A stretch of DNA of 64,000 nucleotides from Acinetobacter kookii (GCF_900096895.1 NZ_FMYO01000007.1:1-64000); one strand, 5' to 3'; positions 1 to 9,242 are shown, counted from the first letter of the stretch. The notes: a model not told the origin generated them from the letters alone. Program-made: numbers and translations.

Positions 1-129
1 CGAGTAATTTCTACCATCAATCAATGAAAATAATTTCGATCGATCAACCAGTAAAAATCCACACAAGTTGTTCTTCATAATCTCTTAATGATCTTCTTCC
101 TGGTTCGTCACCAGCAAGCTAGGTCGGCT
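1..129 (-). other. Probable leader of an rRNA operon running off the left edge
   Basis: No ORF of note. This non-coding stretch lies immediately downstream of two strong promoters that point left. Its sequence resembles, from memory, the transcribed leader or spacer of Acinetobacter rRNA operons. No part of 16S rRNA itself lies in the window. The assignment is an inference from promoter strength, the lack of coding and this resemblance. Confidence 0.5.
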
Positions 130-157
130 ATATTACACTAGATATTCCCAGTGTCAA
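130..157 (-). promoter_or_regulatory. Strong sigma-70 promoter pointing left (P2)
   Basis: On the minus strand there is a consensus -35 TTGACA (157-152), a 16-base spacer and a -10 TAATAT (135-130), followed by a GC-rich discriminator (AGCCGACC). A perfect -35 box with a GC-rich discriminator is typical of stringently controlled stable-RNA promoters. The transcript leaves the window on the left. Confidence 0.65.
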
Positions 158-268
158 TCAGTAATTCAAATTATTTTAAACTTTCTTTCTAAAACCCAAC
201 CTTAACACTTCGCGCTAAGTTGCTGTTTTATCAGAAGTTTTAATCTTCATCACCGCCGATGGATGTGC

Positions 269-296
269 ATTCTACAGCATTTTAAGGGGCTTGCAA
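269..296 (-). promoter_or_regulatory. Second tandem promoter pointing left (P1)
   Basis: On the minus strand: -35 TTGCAA (296-291), a 16-base spacer, -10 TAGAAT (274-269), then GCACATCC. It lies about 140 bases upstream of the other left-facing promoter; tandem promoters are usual for rRNA operons. The stretch from 297 to 465 is very AT-rich and shows nothing else recognisable. Confidence 0.55.
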
Positions 297-465
297 CACC
301 TTTTTAAAATCAGTTGAATCGGGTGTTTATTTTATAATCCATAAAATTAATAAGTTCATGTTTTATATAATTAAATTATTTAAATAAAAATATTCATTAT
401 TTTATTTAGAAATACCAATTTTATTTAAGTTCATGAAAAATATAAATTTTACAAACTCAAAAATT

Positions 466-494
466 AAAAAAGCAGGAGAATACTCCTGCTTTTA
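466..494 (-). terminator. Bidirectional terminator after the copper receptor gene
   Basis: Perfect 8-bp stem AGCAGGAG / CTCCTGCT with an AATA loop, with A and T runs on both sides, 19 bases past the receptor stop codon. It should end the receptor transcript on the minus strand. Confidence 0.85.
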
Positions 495-512
495 GCTTAA
501 TTTAAAGACAGA

Positions 513-2579
513 TTAGAACTTCATACTCACCCGTGCCCAATAGTTTCGGCCAATATTGTTGAATTGCTCATCTGCAGCAAAACCAAAACCCGCACTACCC
601 GCCTTGTTTAAATGTTCGCTATAGGTTTTATCAAACAGGTTATCTACACCTACAGACAAATCGACACCATCACGAATTTGGTAAGTACCATTCAACGACA
701 AGGTTGCGAAACCGCTGCTTTCGGCCAAGTCATAACCTACGATATTGCCCTGATCTTGACTGATACGATTTTGTGCTGCAACCACTCGCCATAATGCACC
801 CAAAGTGTATTTATCTTGAATATAACGAAGATTTACCCGTCCTTCCAAAGGTGCAATTTGCGGTAAAGGTTTATCGTCGGTGGTGTTTTTACCCCAGGCA
901 TACATCGCACTGACATCAGCCTGCAGATGATCGGTAAATTGATAGCCCACTCCGGCTTCTGCACCAGCAATGGTCGCATCGACATTTTTAGCACCTGCAG
1001 TTTTACCATGACTCATCATGCCCGGCATACTATGGACATGATAACTCATCAACACATAATCATTGACTAAGCCCGCATAAGCAGAAACCCAGGAATTGAC
1101 TGCGCCATGTTCATATTGATAACCCAAATCAAGCTGCAAGGTTTTTTCAGTGTCGATACCATTAAATGAGTTCACAGTTCCGGGATTACCATGCGCGGTA
1201 CTAAACAGCTCCCAATAATCCGGCATACGCTCAACATAGCCTAAACCAATATAAGTTTTGGCATCATGTTCTGGATGCTGATTTTCAAGACGGATAAATG
1301 CACTTGGTAATGTTTTATCTAATTCCAGGTTATAGCCTTTGTCTACAGATTCAGAGCGTAAGTCTTTGACATTCACCTGATCGACACGAACACCACCCAC
1401 CCATTTATTTTGCTCATTCAGTTGATAACTGAGCTCGCTAAAGGCACCATATGAGCGGAATTTCATATCTTTGCTACGTGCTTGATCTTGATAGGGTTTC
1501 ATCAAACTGCCACTGCGCTTAGAGTGTTGGTTATTTTGACTGTCAACACCTGTAATGAATTGCAGTTTATCCCATTGATGAGTAACAGCCAGACGGGCAT
1601 TTAAGGTTTCTCGTGCCACGTTGGAAGCCATAGGCATATTCATCATGCCATCTGGTTTAAATTCACGTAAGCTAAAGTTATCCATGACATGATCATTAAA
1701 GCTATAGTTCACTTGTGCTTCGATTTTCTTGATCACATCGGTGACATTTTTCTTTTCTAGACGAAGTCCCAGACTTTCACGGGCAAATTTCGACCCATCC
1801 ATCGAGCGGCCTGCATAAACAGCTTCACCATCAGCCTTGCCACCCGTCAGTTCCACCCAGGTATTTTCATCCGGTGTCCAACCTAAAGCGATATCTGCAT
1901 TCCAGCGCTCCCAGTCTGAAGGAACTGTATTGCCATCCCCATCTTTATAGCTATCCGACACAGAACGGTTGGCATTCAGGCGAACGTATTTCTGCTCATC
2001 GCCAACAGCAGCTTCAAGATTATGATCCAGTCGTCCATATGAACCTGCCAGCACACTGGCCTGACCACGATAATTTTTTTCAGCCGTTAATTCAGTTTCC
2101 GGACCACGTTCAAAGAGCACTGTCGCAGCCGAACCGGTATTGGCATATTGCACCGTTTGCGGTCCTTTGATCACCGAAATACGGTCATAGCTTTCCGGTG
2201 AAATATAAGATGTCGGTGCATCCATACGGTTTGGACAGGCACCCAGATTTTCCGAACCATCGGCTAAAATTTTAATCCGTGAACCAAACATGCCACGGAA
2301 AGTCACATCGCCATTGGTGCCGCCATTTTTGATCGAACTGAATCCCATAATGCTTTGTAAATAGTCTGCACCATCACTGGCTGGAATCGGCTGGATGGGC
2401 TGTTTTGGATCGGCATGCACAATCAAGCCACTGGCATCATTGCCCTGATGAGCAGTCACCACAATAGGAGCTAAAGTTTGCACTGTTGCCATTTGCTGCT
2501 CAGCAAAGGCTGAAGCTGAATAACAGGCAACACAAATCGCAGCCGCAAGTGGCTGTAAAAAGAATTTTGGCTGAGCCAT
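513..2579 (-). CDS. oprC: TonB-dependent copper receptor (OprC/NosA type)
   Basis: Outer-membrane TonB-dependent receptor predicted to import copper. A signal peptide is followed by a short TonB-box-like stretch (PIVVTA), a plug domain and a 22-strand-type barrel ending in F. The plug has the family signature GACPNRMD followed by SYDRISVIKGPQTVQYA. Two Met/His-rich loops (MMNMPM near residue 315 and HVHSMPGMMSH near 525) suit Cu binding. The longest reading starts at a GTG at 2591; I chose the ATG at 2579 because it has a purine-rich GTGAGA at a workable distance and the GTG has none. It is probably co-transcribed with the DUF2946 gene 70 bases upstream. No metal operator was recognised. The metal specificity rests on family resemblance. 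Confidence 0.85.
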   Translation of the reverse strand: MAQPKFFLQPLAAAICVACYSASAFAEQQMATVQTLAPIVVTAHQGNDASGLIVHADPKQPIQPIPASDGADYLQSIMGFSSIKNGGTNGDVTFRGMFGSRIKILADGSENLGACPNRMDAPTSYISPESYDRISVIKGPQTVQYANTGSAATVLFERGPETELTAEKNYRGQASVLAGSYGRLDHNLEAAVGDEQKYVRLNANRSVSDSYKDGDGNTVPSDWERWNADIALGWTPDENTWVELTGGKADGEAVYAGRSMDGSKFARESLGLRLEKKNVTDVIKKIEAQVNYSFNDHVMDNFSLREFKPDGMMNMPMASNVARETLNARLAVTHQWDKLQFITGVDSQNNQHSKRSGSLMKPYQDQARSKDMKFRSYGAFSELSYQLNEQNKWVGGVRVDQVNVKDLRSESVDKGYNLELDKTLPSAFIRLENQHPEHDAKTYIGLGYVERMPDYWELFSTAHGNPGTVNSFNGIDTEKTLQLDLGYQYEHGAVNSWVSAYAGLVNDYVLMSYHVHSMPGMMSHGKTAGAKNVDATIAGAEAGVGYQFTDHLQADVSAMYAWGKNTTDDKPLPQIAPLEGRVNLRYIQDKYTLGALWRVVAAQNRISQDQGNIVGYDLAESSGFATLSLNGTYQIRDGVDLSVGVDNLFDKTYSEHLNKAGSAGFGFAADEQFNNIGRNYWARVSMKF

Positions 2580-2649
2580 TTTATTTCTCACTTAAATCAT
2601 AAATATAACTGTGCCTAAGTCAGTGAAGACCCGGCGTATAAAACATGGT

Positions 2650-3072
2650 TTAAGCGAATGTTGGCGGGGCTCGGCCTTGAGGAATGAGAAAGAGTCGCTG
2701 TAAAATAAACCAGACATGACCAAAGGTCTTCTGGAATGCCAGTAACCGCACTTGAATACGGTCTAAAACTTCTTTGACTTCAAGCTCTGGCGGCAAAACC
2801 AGATTGCCGTAGACAGTACAATACTGACATTGGTGACTGGCATCATGATGATCATGTTCTACAGATTGCTGTTGATGATATTGATGCAACTGATGAAGTG
2901 CATGTGTAGATGCGGAAATATGAGGTGAAGCAGGTTTTTGCAATAATGCACGCGTAATGGTTTCACAGACCGGAGCAATCTGATATTGCTTCGGCAGCAA
3001 AGGCTGTAAAAACACAGCAATCTGTAAAAATACGGCTATACAGGATAGCAGTAGACCATTACGAAAAAGCAC
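2650..3072 (-). CDS. DUF2946 family protein, His/Cys-rich, copper-linked
   Basis: Small protein with one N-terminal membrane segment, a His-rich middle (HDHHD), a CQYC motif and the C-terminal PQGRAPP that marks DUF2946. These proteins are often found beside copper receptors and are thought to help handle copper in the periplasm, but their activity is not established. The longest reading begins at a TTG at 3078; the GTG at 3072 is preferred because AGGA lies exactly 7 bases before it. It sits upstream of the copper receptor on the same strand, so the two are probably one operon. Function is inferred from this pairing and from the metal-binding residues. Confidence 0.7.
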   Translation of the reverse strand: MLFRNGLLLSCIAVFLQIAVFLQPLLPKQYQIAPVCETITRALLQKPASPHISASTHALHQLHQYHQQQSVEHDHHDASHQCQYCTVYGNLVLPPELEVKEVLDRIQVRLLAFQKTFGHVWFILQRLFLIPQGRAPPTFA

Positions 3073-3108
3073 AGGCAAATCCTAAAATTTGTCGGAGGCC
3101 AGTATAAC

Positions 3109-3132
3109 AAAGCCCAATTTGAATTGGGCTTT
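3109..3132. terminator. Terminator-like hairpin between def and the DUF2946 gene
   Basis: Perfect 11-bp stem AAAGCCCAATT / AATTGGGCTTT with a 2-base centre, followed by more T on the plus strand. It lies just downstream of def on the minus strand and probably separates def from the DUF2946-receptor operon. Confidence 0.7.
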
Positions 3133-3165
3133 TTTTTAAGCTATTTCATCCAGAAGTTGTATGGA

Positions 3166-3696
3166 TTAGCGTTTCACCGCGACTTTTTCTTTCTGGCGCT
3201 GACGCACCACTTTTTCTACTTTTTCACGTGCACGTTGACGTTTTAAAGGCGATAAATAATCAACAAACAATTTACCATTTAAGTGATCCATTTCATGTTG
3301 GATACAAACAGCGAGAAGTTCGTCCGCTTCCAGCTCAAATGATTGACCCTCAAGGTTAATTGCCTCGATTTTTACACGTGACGGACGCTCAACTTTATCG
3401 TATATTTGAGGCACTGACAGGCAGCCTTCTTCATAAGGCTGAGTTTCTTCAGTTAATGGCGTAACTTTGGGGTTAATGAATACCATGGGTTGATCTTTAT
3501 TTTCAGATAAATCCATGACAATCAGCTGAATATGACGATCCACCTGTGTAGCTGCCAAACCAATACCTGGGGCTTCATACATGGTTTCAAACATATCGGC
3601 TGCGAGCTGACGAATTTCATCAGTGACTTCTTCGACTGGTTTAGCAATGGTACGAAGACGGGGATCCGGGAAACTTAAAATAGGTAATAAGGCCAT
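3166..3696 (-). CDS. def: Peptide deformylase
   Basis: Cytoplasmic metalloenzyme that removes the formyl group from the N-terminal methionine of new proteins. All three family motifs are present: GIGLAATQ (residues 44-51), EGCLS (90-94, metal-binding Cys) and HEMDH (134-138, two metal-binding His and the catalytic Glu). The length of 176 aa is normal, with a Lys/Arg-rich tail typical of gamma-proteobacterial forms. fmt is not adjacent here. The gene is divergent from the LysM-dprA-tsaC run, an arrangement common in gamma-proteobacteria. Confidence 0.95.
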   Translation of the reverse strand: MALLPILSFPDPRLRTIAKPVEEVTDEIRQLAADMFETMYEAPGIGLAATQVDRHIQLIVMDLSENKDQPMVFINPKVTPLTEETQPYEEGCLSVPQIYDKVERPSRVKIEAINLEGQSFELEADELLAVCIQHEMDHLNGKLFVDYLSPLKRQRAREKVEKVVRQRQKEKVAVKR

Positions 3697-3770
3697 ACGG
3701 TGTCCTCACTTATGCCATTGATCAAAAAACAAAATGAAGGAATGCTTCATCAAAAAAATGTGTGTAATAT

Positions 3771-3783
3771 CGTTATTATAACG
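3771..3783. promoter_or_regulatory. Inverted repeat CGTTAT-T-ATAACG between def and the LysM gene
   Basis: Perfect 6-1-6 palindrome in the 113-base divergent spacer. Its core GTTAT-n-ATAAC resembles the Zur operator at 23717 but is shorter. It may be an operator or simply an AT-rich promoter element. Confidence 0.3.
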
Positions 3784-3815
3784 CAACTACATACATAATT
3801 TTAGGAATTATGATA

Positions 3816-4970
3816 ATGAAAAAGGTTTTGAAGGGCATGCCAACTTTTAGTGCCTTGGGGTTTAAAAAACAATTATTGGCACTTGCCGTATGTGTAAGTG
3901 TTGGGGCCGGCATGATCAGCGTTGCTGAAGCAGCACCTGCCCGCAATATCAATCCACCTGCATTAAAAGCCGGAGCACCACAAGTGTATGTGGTGAAAAA
4001 AGGCGATACTTTATGGGATATTTCCAAAAGATTTTTGAAGAATCCGGTACGTTGGCCTGAAATCTGGGCCAGCAATAAACACGTGAAAAATCCACACTGG
4101 ATTTTCCCGGGCGACCGCCTGCTCATGTGTACCTATAATGGCAAACCGATCATCGGTAAAGATGAAGGTGATGGCTGTGAAGGGATTATCCGTCGTTATA
4201 CCGGTGGCACCAAGTTGCAGCCTCAGGTTCGGGTGGAATCATTAAACAATGCCATTCCGGTCATTCCACTGGAATACATCAAGCAGTGGCTGGAACGCAG
4301 CACGATTGTGGCACCTGAATCCATCACCGGTACGCCATACATTTTAGGCACGGCGGATCAACGGGTTCTGGCGGCTCAAGGTCAAACCGTTTATGCACGC
4401 GGCAATGGCCTGGAAGTGGGTCAACGCTATGCCGTTTACCGTGAAGGTGAACCGTATATGTTTACCGATGCTAAAGGCAAAAAATACAATGCCGGCCTTG
4501 AATTAATTCAGGTGGCATCTGGTGTTGCCGTCCGTGGTGAAAATGACATTACTACACTTGAACTGACAGATACCTATAATGCTGAAGTTCGTCGTGGTGA
4601 CCGTGTACTGCCTGAATATGATCCAATGCTGCCAACCTTGTTCTACCCGACCAATGCTGAAGATGTTGCTGCCGGTGGACAAGTGGTTCGCGTAATGGGT
4701 TCGATTGGCACCGCTGCAAAACACAGTGTGGTGACGATTGACCGTGGTAGCTTGCAAGGGGTTCAAGCCGGACAAGTCTTGACGGTAACCCAGAAAGGCG
4801 AAGTCGTGACTGACCCGAAAACCAAAGAGCGTATTCAGCTCCCTGGACAGCGTATTGGTAACATCATGGTATTCAAGAGCTTTGATAACCTGAGTTATGC
4901 CTATGTACTGGATAGCGAATTGCCGATTAAAGTCGGTGCTGGTATTCAGCCACCACTGATGGATGAATAA
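3816..4970 (+). CDS. LysM domain protein, envelope-associated
   Basis: Secreted protein of about 384 aa with an N-terminal signal sequence ending near AEA and one LysM peptidoglycan-binding domain (YVVKKGDTLWDISKRF through IFPGDRLL, roughly residues 55-105). The remainder is a long beta-rich region without a recognised catalytic motif. This family sits upstream of dprA in many gamma-proteobacteria. An ATG at 3810 precedes the chosen start; AGGA at 3803 is only 3 bases from it but 9 bases from the ATG at 3816, so 3816 is preferred. It probably binds the cell wall; the function of the large C-terminal part is unknown. Confidence 0.85.
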   Translation: MKKVLKGMPTFSALGFKKQLLALAVCVSVGAGMISVAEAAPARNINPPALKAGAPQVYVVKKGDTLWDISKRFLKNPVRWPEIWASNKHVKNPHWIFPGDRLLMCTYNGKPIIGKDEGDGCEGIIRRYTGGTKLQPQVRVESLNNAIPVIPLEYIKQWLERSTIVAPESITGTPYILGTADQRVLAAQGQTVYARGNGLEVGQRYAVYREGEPYMFTDAKGKKYNAGLELIQVASGVAVRGENDITTLELTDTYNAEVRRGDRVLPEYDPMLPTLFYPTNAEDVAAGGQVVRVMGSIGTAAKHSVVTIDRGSLQGVQAGQVLTVTQKGEVVTDPKTKERIQLPGQRIGNIMVFKSFDNLSYAYVLDSELPIKVGAGIQPPLMDE

Positions 4971-4990
4971 TCCTTCACTCGAAATTTAGA

Positions 4991-5023
4991 AATGGGGCTG
5001 GGATTCAGCCTCATTTTATTTTT
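4991..5023 (+). terminator. Terminator after the LysM gene
   Basis: Stem AATGGGGCTG / CAGCCTCATT with one G-U pair and a 5-base loop, followed by TTATTTTTT. It lies 20 bases after the LysM stop codon and before dprA. Confidence 0.75.
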
Positions 5024-5072
5024 TAAACAATAATTTAAACAATAAAAAGAAGACATCTTTCAAGGTCTCGTT

Positions 5073-6218
5073 ATGCTCAGTTCATTAAGCTCTTTGCAGC
5101 TGGATTACATTCGGCTATGGTTTCTGGTACAACACTCGCTCACCAGCTTTTATAAAATTCAGGAATACTACAGCCATCTGGTCGAGGCAACACAGCCCGA
5201 TCAAATCGAAACCTGGCAAAAGCTTGGCATTCACAAAAACCATATTCAGCGGCTGCGAGATTTTCATCTTCCCGAATCGCAGCGGCAATTTCAGCATTGT
5301 ATTGATCTGATCCAGAAACAGAGTGATTTTGTGCTGTTGCAGGATGATGTGCACTACCCGCAACAGCTGCTGCCCTATGCGGACAAGCCTCCGATCCTGT
5401 TTGGTCAGGGCGATGCCCAAGCCCTGTTGCAACCGCAAATTGCCATTGTCGGTAGCCGCAAACCCAGCAATCACGGACGGCAAGTGGCCTATGACTTTGC
5501 CTATTACCTCAGTGAAAAGGGCTTTTATATTGGCAGTGGCTTGGCACAAGGCATTGATGAAGCCGCCCATCAAGGGGCTTTGCAGCACAATCGCACCATT
5601 GCCGTGATGGGTACCGGCCTGGATCAAACCTATCCGACACAACATCAGTCTTTGCGACAGCAGATTCTTGCTCAGGCTGGCACGGTGATTACCGAATTTT
5701 TACCTGGAACCCCTCCCTTACAGCACCATTTTCTACGGCGCAACCGTATTGTCAGTGCCTTAAGCCTAGGGGTCATTGTTGCCGAAGCCACTTTAAAAAG
5801 TGGTTCACTGATTACGGCAAAACTGGCAGCGGAACAGGGAAAATTGGTGTTTGCCATTCCGGGACATATTTATAGCGAGCATCATCAAGGTTGCCATCAA
5901 CTGATTCGTGAAGGTGGCATTTTAGTCGATCATCCTGAACAGGTGATTGAAGATCTGGCCCTGCCGACACAATGGCAAGCTCAACAGCATCGTGAACAGA
6001 CCAGTAAACTCGCACCTTTGGATGCCCAGCCCGAACTGCCAGCGCATTTAAGCACTTTGTATAATCAGCTAGACTGGATCGGACAACATCTGGATGAGCT
6101 GGTTACTCATCTACAATTAGACGTTGCCACACTGACCAGCCAATTGATGGAACTGGAATTACTTGGCTTGTGTACCCAGCAAGCAGGCTTATATCTACGT
6201 TGTCGTCCCGACAAATAA
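5073..6218 (+). CDS. dprA: DNA-processing protein DprA (competence)
   Basis: Cytoplasmic protein that binds incoming single-stranded DNA and loads RecA during natural transformation, a trait common in Acinetobacter. At 381 aa it has the usual three-part form: an N-terminal helical region, the Rossmann-like core (GSRKPS near residue 127, GSGLAQGID near 155, GTGLDQTYP near 190, and the FLRRNRI and SGSLITA stretches) and a C-terminal winged-helix domain from about residue 315. It lies 103 bases after the LysM gene, beyond a terminator, and 44 bases before tsaC, so dprA and tsaC are probably co-transcribed. Confidence 0.95.
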   Translation: MLSSLSSLQLDYIRLWFLVQHSLTSFYKIQEYYSHLVEATQPDQIETWQKLGIHKNHIQRLRDFHLPESQRQFQHCIDLIQKQSDFVLLQDDVHYPQQLLPYADKPPILFGQGDAQALLQPQIAIVGSRKPSNHGRQVAYDFAYYLSEKGFYIGSGLAQGIDEAAHQGALQHNRTIAVMGTGLDQTYPTQHQSLRQQILAQAGTVITEFLPGTPPLQHHFLRRNRIVSALSLGVIVAEATLKSGSLITAKLAAEQGKLVFAIPGHIYSEHHQGCHQLIREGGILVDHPEQVIEDLALPTQWQAQQHREQTSKLAPLDAQPELPAHLSTLYNQLDWIGQHLDELVTHLQLDVATLTSQLMELELLGLCTQQAGLYLRCRPDK

Positions 6219-6262
6219 GGTTCACAATAGCGCTTTAACAAATGTGAAGGGAAAAAAATCTG

Positions 6263-6832
6263 ATGATTACCACCTCTGTTGCCGAAGCTGCTCAATGTTT
6301 AAAACAGGGACATGTTTTAGCATATCCTACAGAGGCAGTTTGGGGCTTAGGCTGTGATCCTTTTAACGAACAAGCATTCTTGGAAATTTTACGCTTAAAG
6401 CAACGTCCCATTGAAAAAGGGGTAATTTTACTGGCAGCGCAAATTGCACAAGTCGAACCTCTGTTAAAACCGCTGACCGCAGAAATGCGCCAACAGGTCA
6501 TTGATTCCTGGAGCCATCGCTCTCCTACTGAACGTGCAACCACATGGCTGTTACCTGCAGGCAACCATATTCCGGCATGGATTAAAGGCAACCATCCCAA
6601 AGTAGCGGTACGGGTCACCACACATCCCTTATGCGTTGCGCTCTGCAATGCCTTTAACGGGTTTATTGTTTCGACCAGTGCCAATCCTGCAGGGGGAAAC
6701 CCTGCCCGCTCCCTTCAGGAAGCCAGCCAGTATTTTTCCAGTCAGCTGGATTATTTAAATGGCGATTTGGGTTTGAGCAAAGAACCTAGCCGTATTATGG
6801 ATGCTGAAACAGGTGAAGTGATCCGCGCTTAA
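6263..6832 (+). CDS. tsaC: Threonylcarbamoyl-AMP synthase TsaC (YrdC/RimN)
   Basis: Makes threonylcarbamoyl-AMP from threonine, bicarbonate and ATP, the first step of t6A formation at position 37 of ANN-decoding tRNAs. The 189-aa protein is a single YrdC domain with the hallmark YPTEAVWGLGCDPF (residues 21-34), the KRP-like KQRP stretch and the STSANPAG motif near residue 138. It is the short TsaC form without the Sua5 extension. The ATG at 6263 has GAAGGG about 12 bases upstream. Its position behind dprA is conserved in gamma-proteobacteria. Confidence 0.93.
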   Translation: MITTSVAEAAQCLKQGHVLAYPTEAVWGLGCDPFNEQAFLEILRLKQRPIEKGVILLAAQIAQVEPLLKPLTAEMRQQVIDSWSHRSPTERATTWLLPAGNHIPAWIKGNHPKVAVRVTTHPLCVALCNAFNGFIVSTSANPAGGNPARSLQEASQYFSSQLDYLNGDLGLSKEPSRIMDAETGEVIRA

Positions 6833-6877
6833 TGCGGGTCATTTTGGTATGATGCGTGCTGAACATTATTTTCAGGC

Positions 6878-6911
6878 AAAAAAAAGCTCAACCATATAGG
6901 GACGGTTGAGC
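6878..6911 (-). terminator. Intrinsic terminator read on the minus strand
   Basis: Stem GCTCAACC / GGTTGAGC (6886-6893 with 6904-6911) with a 10-base loop. On the minus strand it is followed by a run of eight T. It faces transcripts coming from the transporter gene that ends at 7251, about 340 bases away; on the plus strand no T run follows. Confidence 0.65.
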
Positions 6912-7250
6912 ATAAAAAGGATGTGTATAAATCACATCCAGAGGGTCTGTGAATCTGATTGCGAAGGTTTAAAGATTGTTAAGAATAACTTAAACATTCA
7001 CGATATAAATATTATGTATTAACTGATTTCTTTATACAAATATATTATTTATCTAAAAAGACAGTTAAAAACTATCAAATAGTTATCATTTTTTATTAAC
7101 AATTTAAATTATCTCACTATTTTTTAATTATCTTTTAGCAAAACATCCATTTAAAATGCTTTTTATACTCATTACTCAGACTTTATTTCCATAAAAAATA
7201 ATTGTTAAAAACCAATTCGTTTGTCTGTTTTTTAATCCATTATTTAACCC
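6912..7250. other. AT-rich spacer without a recognisable gene
   Basis: No ORF with coding character on either strand. Long A/T runs dominate. It is probably the 3' untranslated region of the minus-strand transporter gene. Confidence 0.5.
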
Positions 7251-8177
7251 TTATGTATTTAACTTGGCCGTTTTAAGGATGCTCTCTTTTTTCTGAGCCA
7301 ATAAAATGCCCGATAAAATGACCAGTCCTCCAATACTGTGGTAAATCGTCCATGCTTCACCCAACCAAAGCTTGGCAATAATGGCCGTACAGACCGGCAT
7401 TAAATTCATAAAAATACTGGTACGATTCGGCCCGATCATCTGTACTGCCAGCATCCACACCAGTGGTGCAATCAAAGAGGGAAAAATACCAGCATACAGC
7501 ACACTGCTTACATTGTGCTGATCAATTGCATCCAGCCCCAAGTATAAAACGAAGGGCAAATGGTAAAGCAGGGCAAAAATAATCTGTACATACAGGCTAA
7601 TCAGCAAGGGAATCTGCAGTTGCCACTTTTTCAGAAAAACCCCATAAAAGGCATAAAAAAACACCGCCAGCACCATCATTACATCACCCAGATGTCCCCC
7701 GGACTGCACAAGTTGGCTGAAATTCCCTTGTGCCATGACATAGAGTAAACCGGCAAAAGACAGCATGCTGCCTACAACGGCAAAACGGTTGGGAATGTCC
7801 TTCAGCATGAGCATGGACACAAAGATGGTAAATACCGGAATAAAGGCATTGATAATGCCCATATTGGTGGCGGTAGTATAATGCGCTGCGCTATAACCCA
7901 GACCCTGATACAGCACCATGCCAAAAGCCCCCAGTACCGCTAGCTGTTTCCAGTGCGCCAAAACCAGCTGCCGTTCACGCCAGACCTTGCCCAGCATAAA
8001 TGGGGTTAACACCACAAAAGCCACCAGCCAGCGATAGAAGCTGATACTGACAGGTGAAATATAGTCCGCCACATAGCGTGTCACGGTAATATTCATGGAC
8101 CAGATTAAAACGGCGAGTAATGGCAAAGTGAATGCCCACCAGACTGTTTTGTGTTGCTGCGTCATGCCCTGTACCAT
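7251..8177 (-). CDS. EamA/DMT-family membrane transporter
   Basis: Integral inner-membrane protein of 308 aa with about ten hydrophobic segments and two EamA repeats, the layout of the drug/metabolite transporter superfamily. Signatures such as WSMNITVTRY in the first helix and SPVSISFYRW in the second are typical. Members export amino acids, nucleosides or other metabolites; the substrate cannot be told from sequence. It is divergent from an AraC regulator 170 bases away, which suggests that regulator controls it. An internal ATG at 8165 is an alternative start. Confidence 0.85.
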   Translation of the reverse strand: MVQGMTQQHKTVWWAFTLPLLAVLIWSMNITVTRYVADYISPVSISFYRWLVAFVVLTPFMLGKVWRERQLVLAHWKQLAVLGAFGMVLYQGLGYSAAHYTTATNMGIINAFIPVFTIFVSMLMLKDIPNRFAVVGSMLSFAGLLYVMAQGNFSQLVQSGGHLGDVMMVLAVFFYAFYGVFLKKWQLQIPLLISLYVQIIFALLYHLPFVLYLGLDAIDQHNVSSVLYAGIFPSLIAPLVWMLAVQMIGPNRTSIFMNLMPVCTAIIAKLWLGEAWTIYHSIGGLVILSGILLAQKKESILKTAKLNT

Positions 8178-8347
8178 GCCTGAATGTTCAGTTTTTATTT
8201 TTACTGAAGTCTGAAATAATTAGAATATCGAATTTCAGACATTGATACTGCGCTCAGGACACGGAAGAATGGGATGTGGCAATTGAAATGACTGCCAAGC
8301 TCTTTCAGGCATAAATATGCGCAGACATAAAAATCAAGGACATTCAC

Positions 8348-9100
8348 ATGCTTAAGCAGATTCAAAACTATATAGAAGTAGATGATTTCTTTTATCAGAA
8401 AGATGAAGTTATTGCGCCACACAGTTCATTATGGGGTGATTTCAATTTTAGTTTGAATGGTATTTTAGAATATGAAATTGAAGGACAGATTTATCTGTCG
8501 CCACCGAACTATGGTCTCTGGCTTCCGCCACAAACAGCTCATACCTCTATCGCACTGGATGAACAAATCACCCACTATGTCTGTATTCGGGTCCATCCCT
8601 GTTTATGTCGGCATTTCGCCCCCGATACCAAAACCTTAAGTATTCGCCCCTTTCTGCGGCATTTGGTGCATGAAATCCTAGAGCAAAAACAACAGGGGAT
8701 AACCACACTGCATTATCAGCATTTATTACTGGTACTGATGGATCAACTCAAAACTGCAACAGCATACGATCACTATTTACCGCAAACCAACCATGTTTTG
8801 CTTAAGCCGCTATTGCAGCAATTAGCCGATCCACAGCTATTTCACAGGAGTTTACAGCAACTTCTTAGCGGCTTGCCGATGAGCGAACGGCATTTACTGC
8901 GCCTGAGCCAGCAAGAATTGCAATTGAGCTTATCCGAATGGCGCAATCGGGCCAAAATTTTATATGCGATCGCTCAAGTTCGCCAAGGCAAGACAGTGAA
9001 AAAACTGGCCTATGAACTGGGTTATCAGCACAGTTCCAGCTTTATTGAGTTTTTTAAACGCTATACCGAACAGACACCTGCACAACTGCGTGATATCTAA
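8348..9100 (+). CDS. AraC-family transcriptional regulator
   Basis: Cytoplasmic regulator of 250 aa with an N-terminal cupin-like sensor region (YGLWLPPQTAHT near residues 55-66 is the typical cupin turn of this subgroup) and a C-terminal double helix-turn-helix. The second HTH contains VKKLAYELGYQHSSSFIEFFKRYTEQTPAQ-type residues ending in the usual FxxxTPxxLR pattern. The pairing with a divergent EamA transporter is a common arrangement in which the regulator activates or represses the exporter. The ligand is unknown. Confidence 0.88.
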   Translation: MLKQIQNYIEVDDFFYQKDEVIAPHSSLWGDFNFSLNGILEYEIEGQIYLSPPNYGLWLPPQTAHTSIALDEQITHYVCIRVHPCLCRHFAPDTKTLSIRPFLRHLVHEILEQKQQGITTLHYQHLLLVLMDQLKTATAYDHYLPQTNHVLLKPLLQQLADPQLFHRSLQQLLSGLPMSERHLLRLSQQELQLSLSEWRNRAKILYAIAQVRQGKTVKKLAYELGYQHSSSFIEFFKRYTEQTPAQLRDI

Positions 9101-9242
9101 TACTTATATGAACTTAAATCACCTGCTTTGCAATTTGCAGCAGCTTCACAACAAAAATGCCCTAGTCACGGGCTAAAGTCCTATGCCATTTTGATGAAAG
9201 CACGCTATTGAAGGGTGTCTCTAGAATATATTTCTTCACGTC

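Noticed and set aside
5115..5645. 176-codon ORF antisense to dprA
   Set aside because: Shadow frame of a clear dprA gene; no start signal or recognisable motif.
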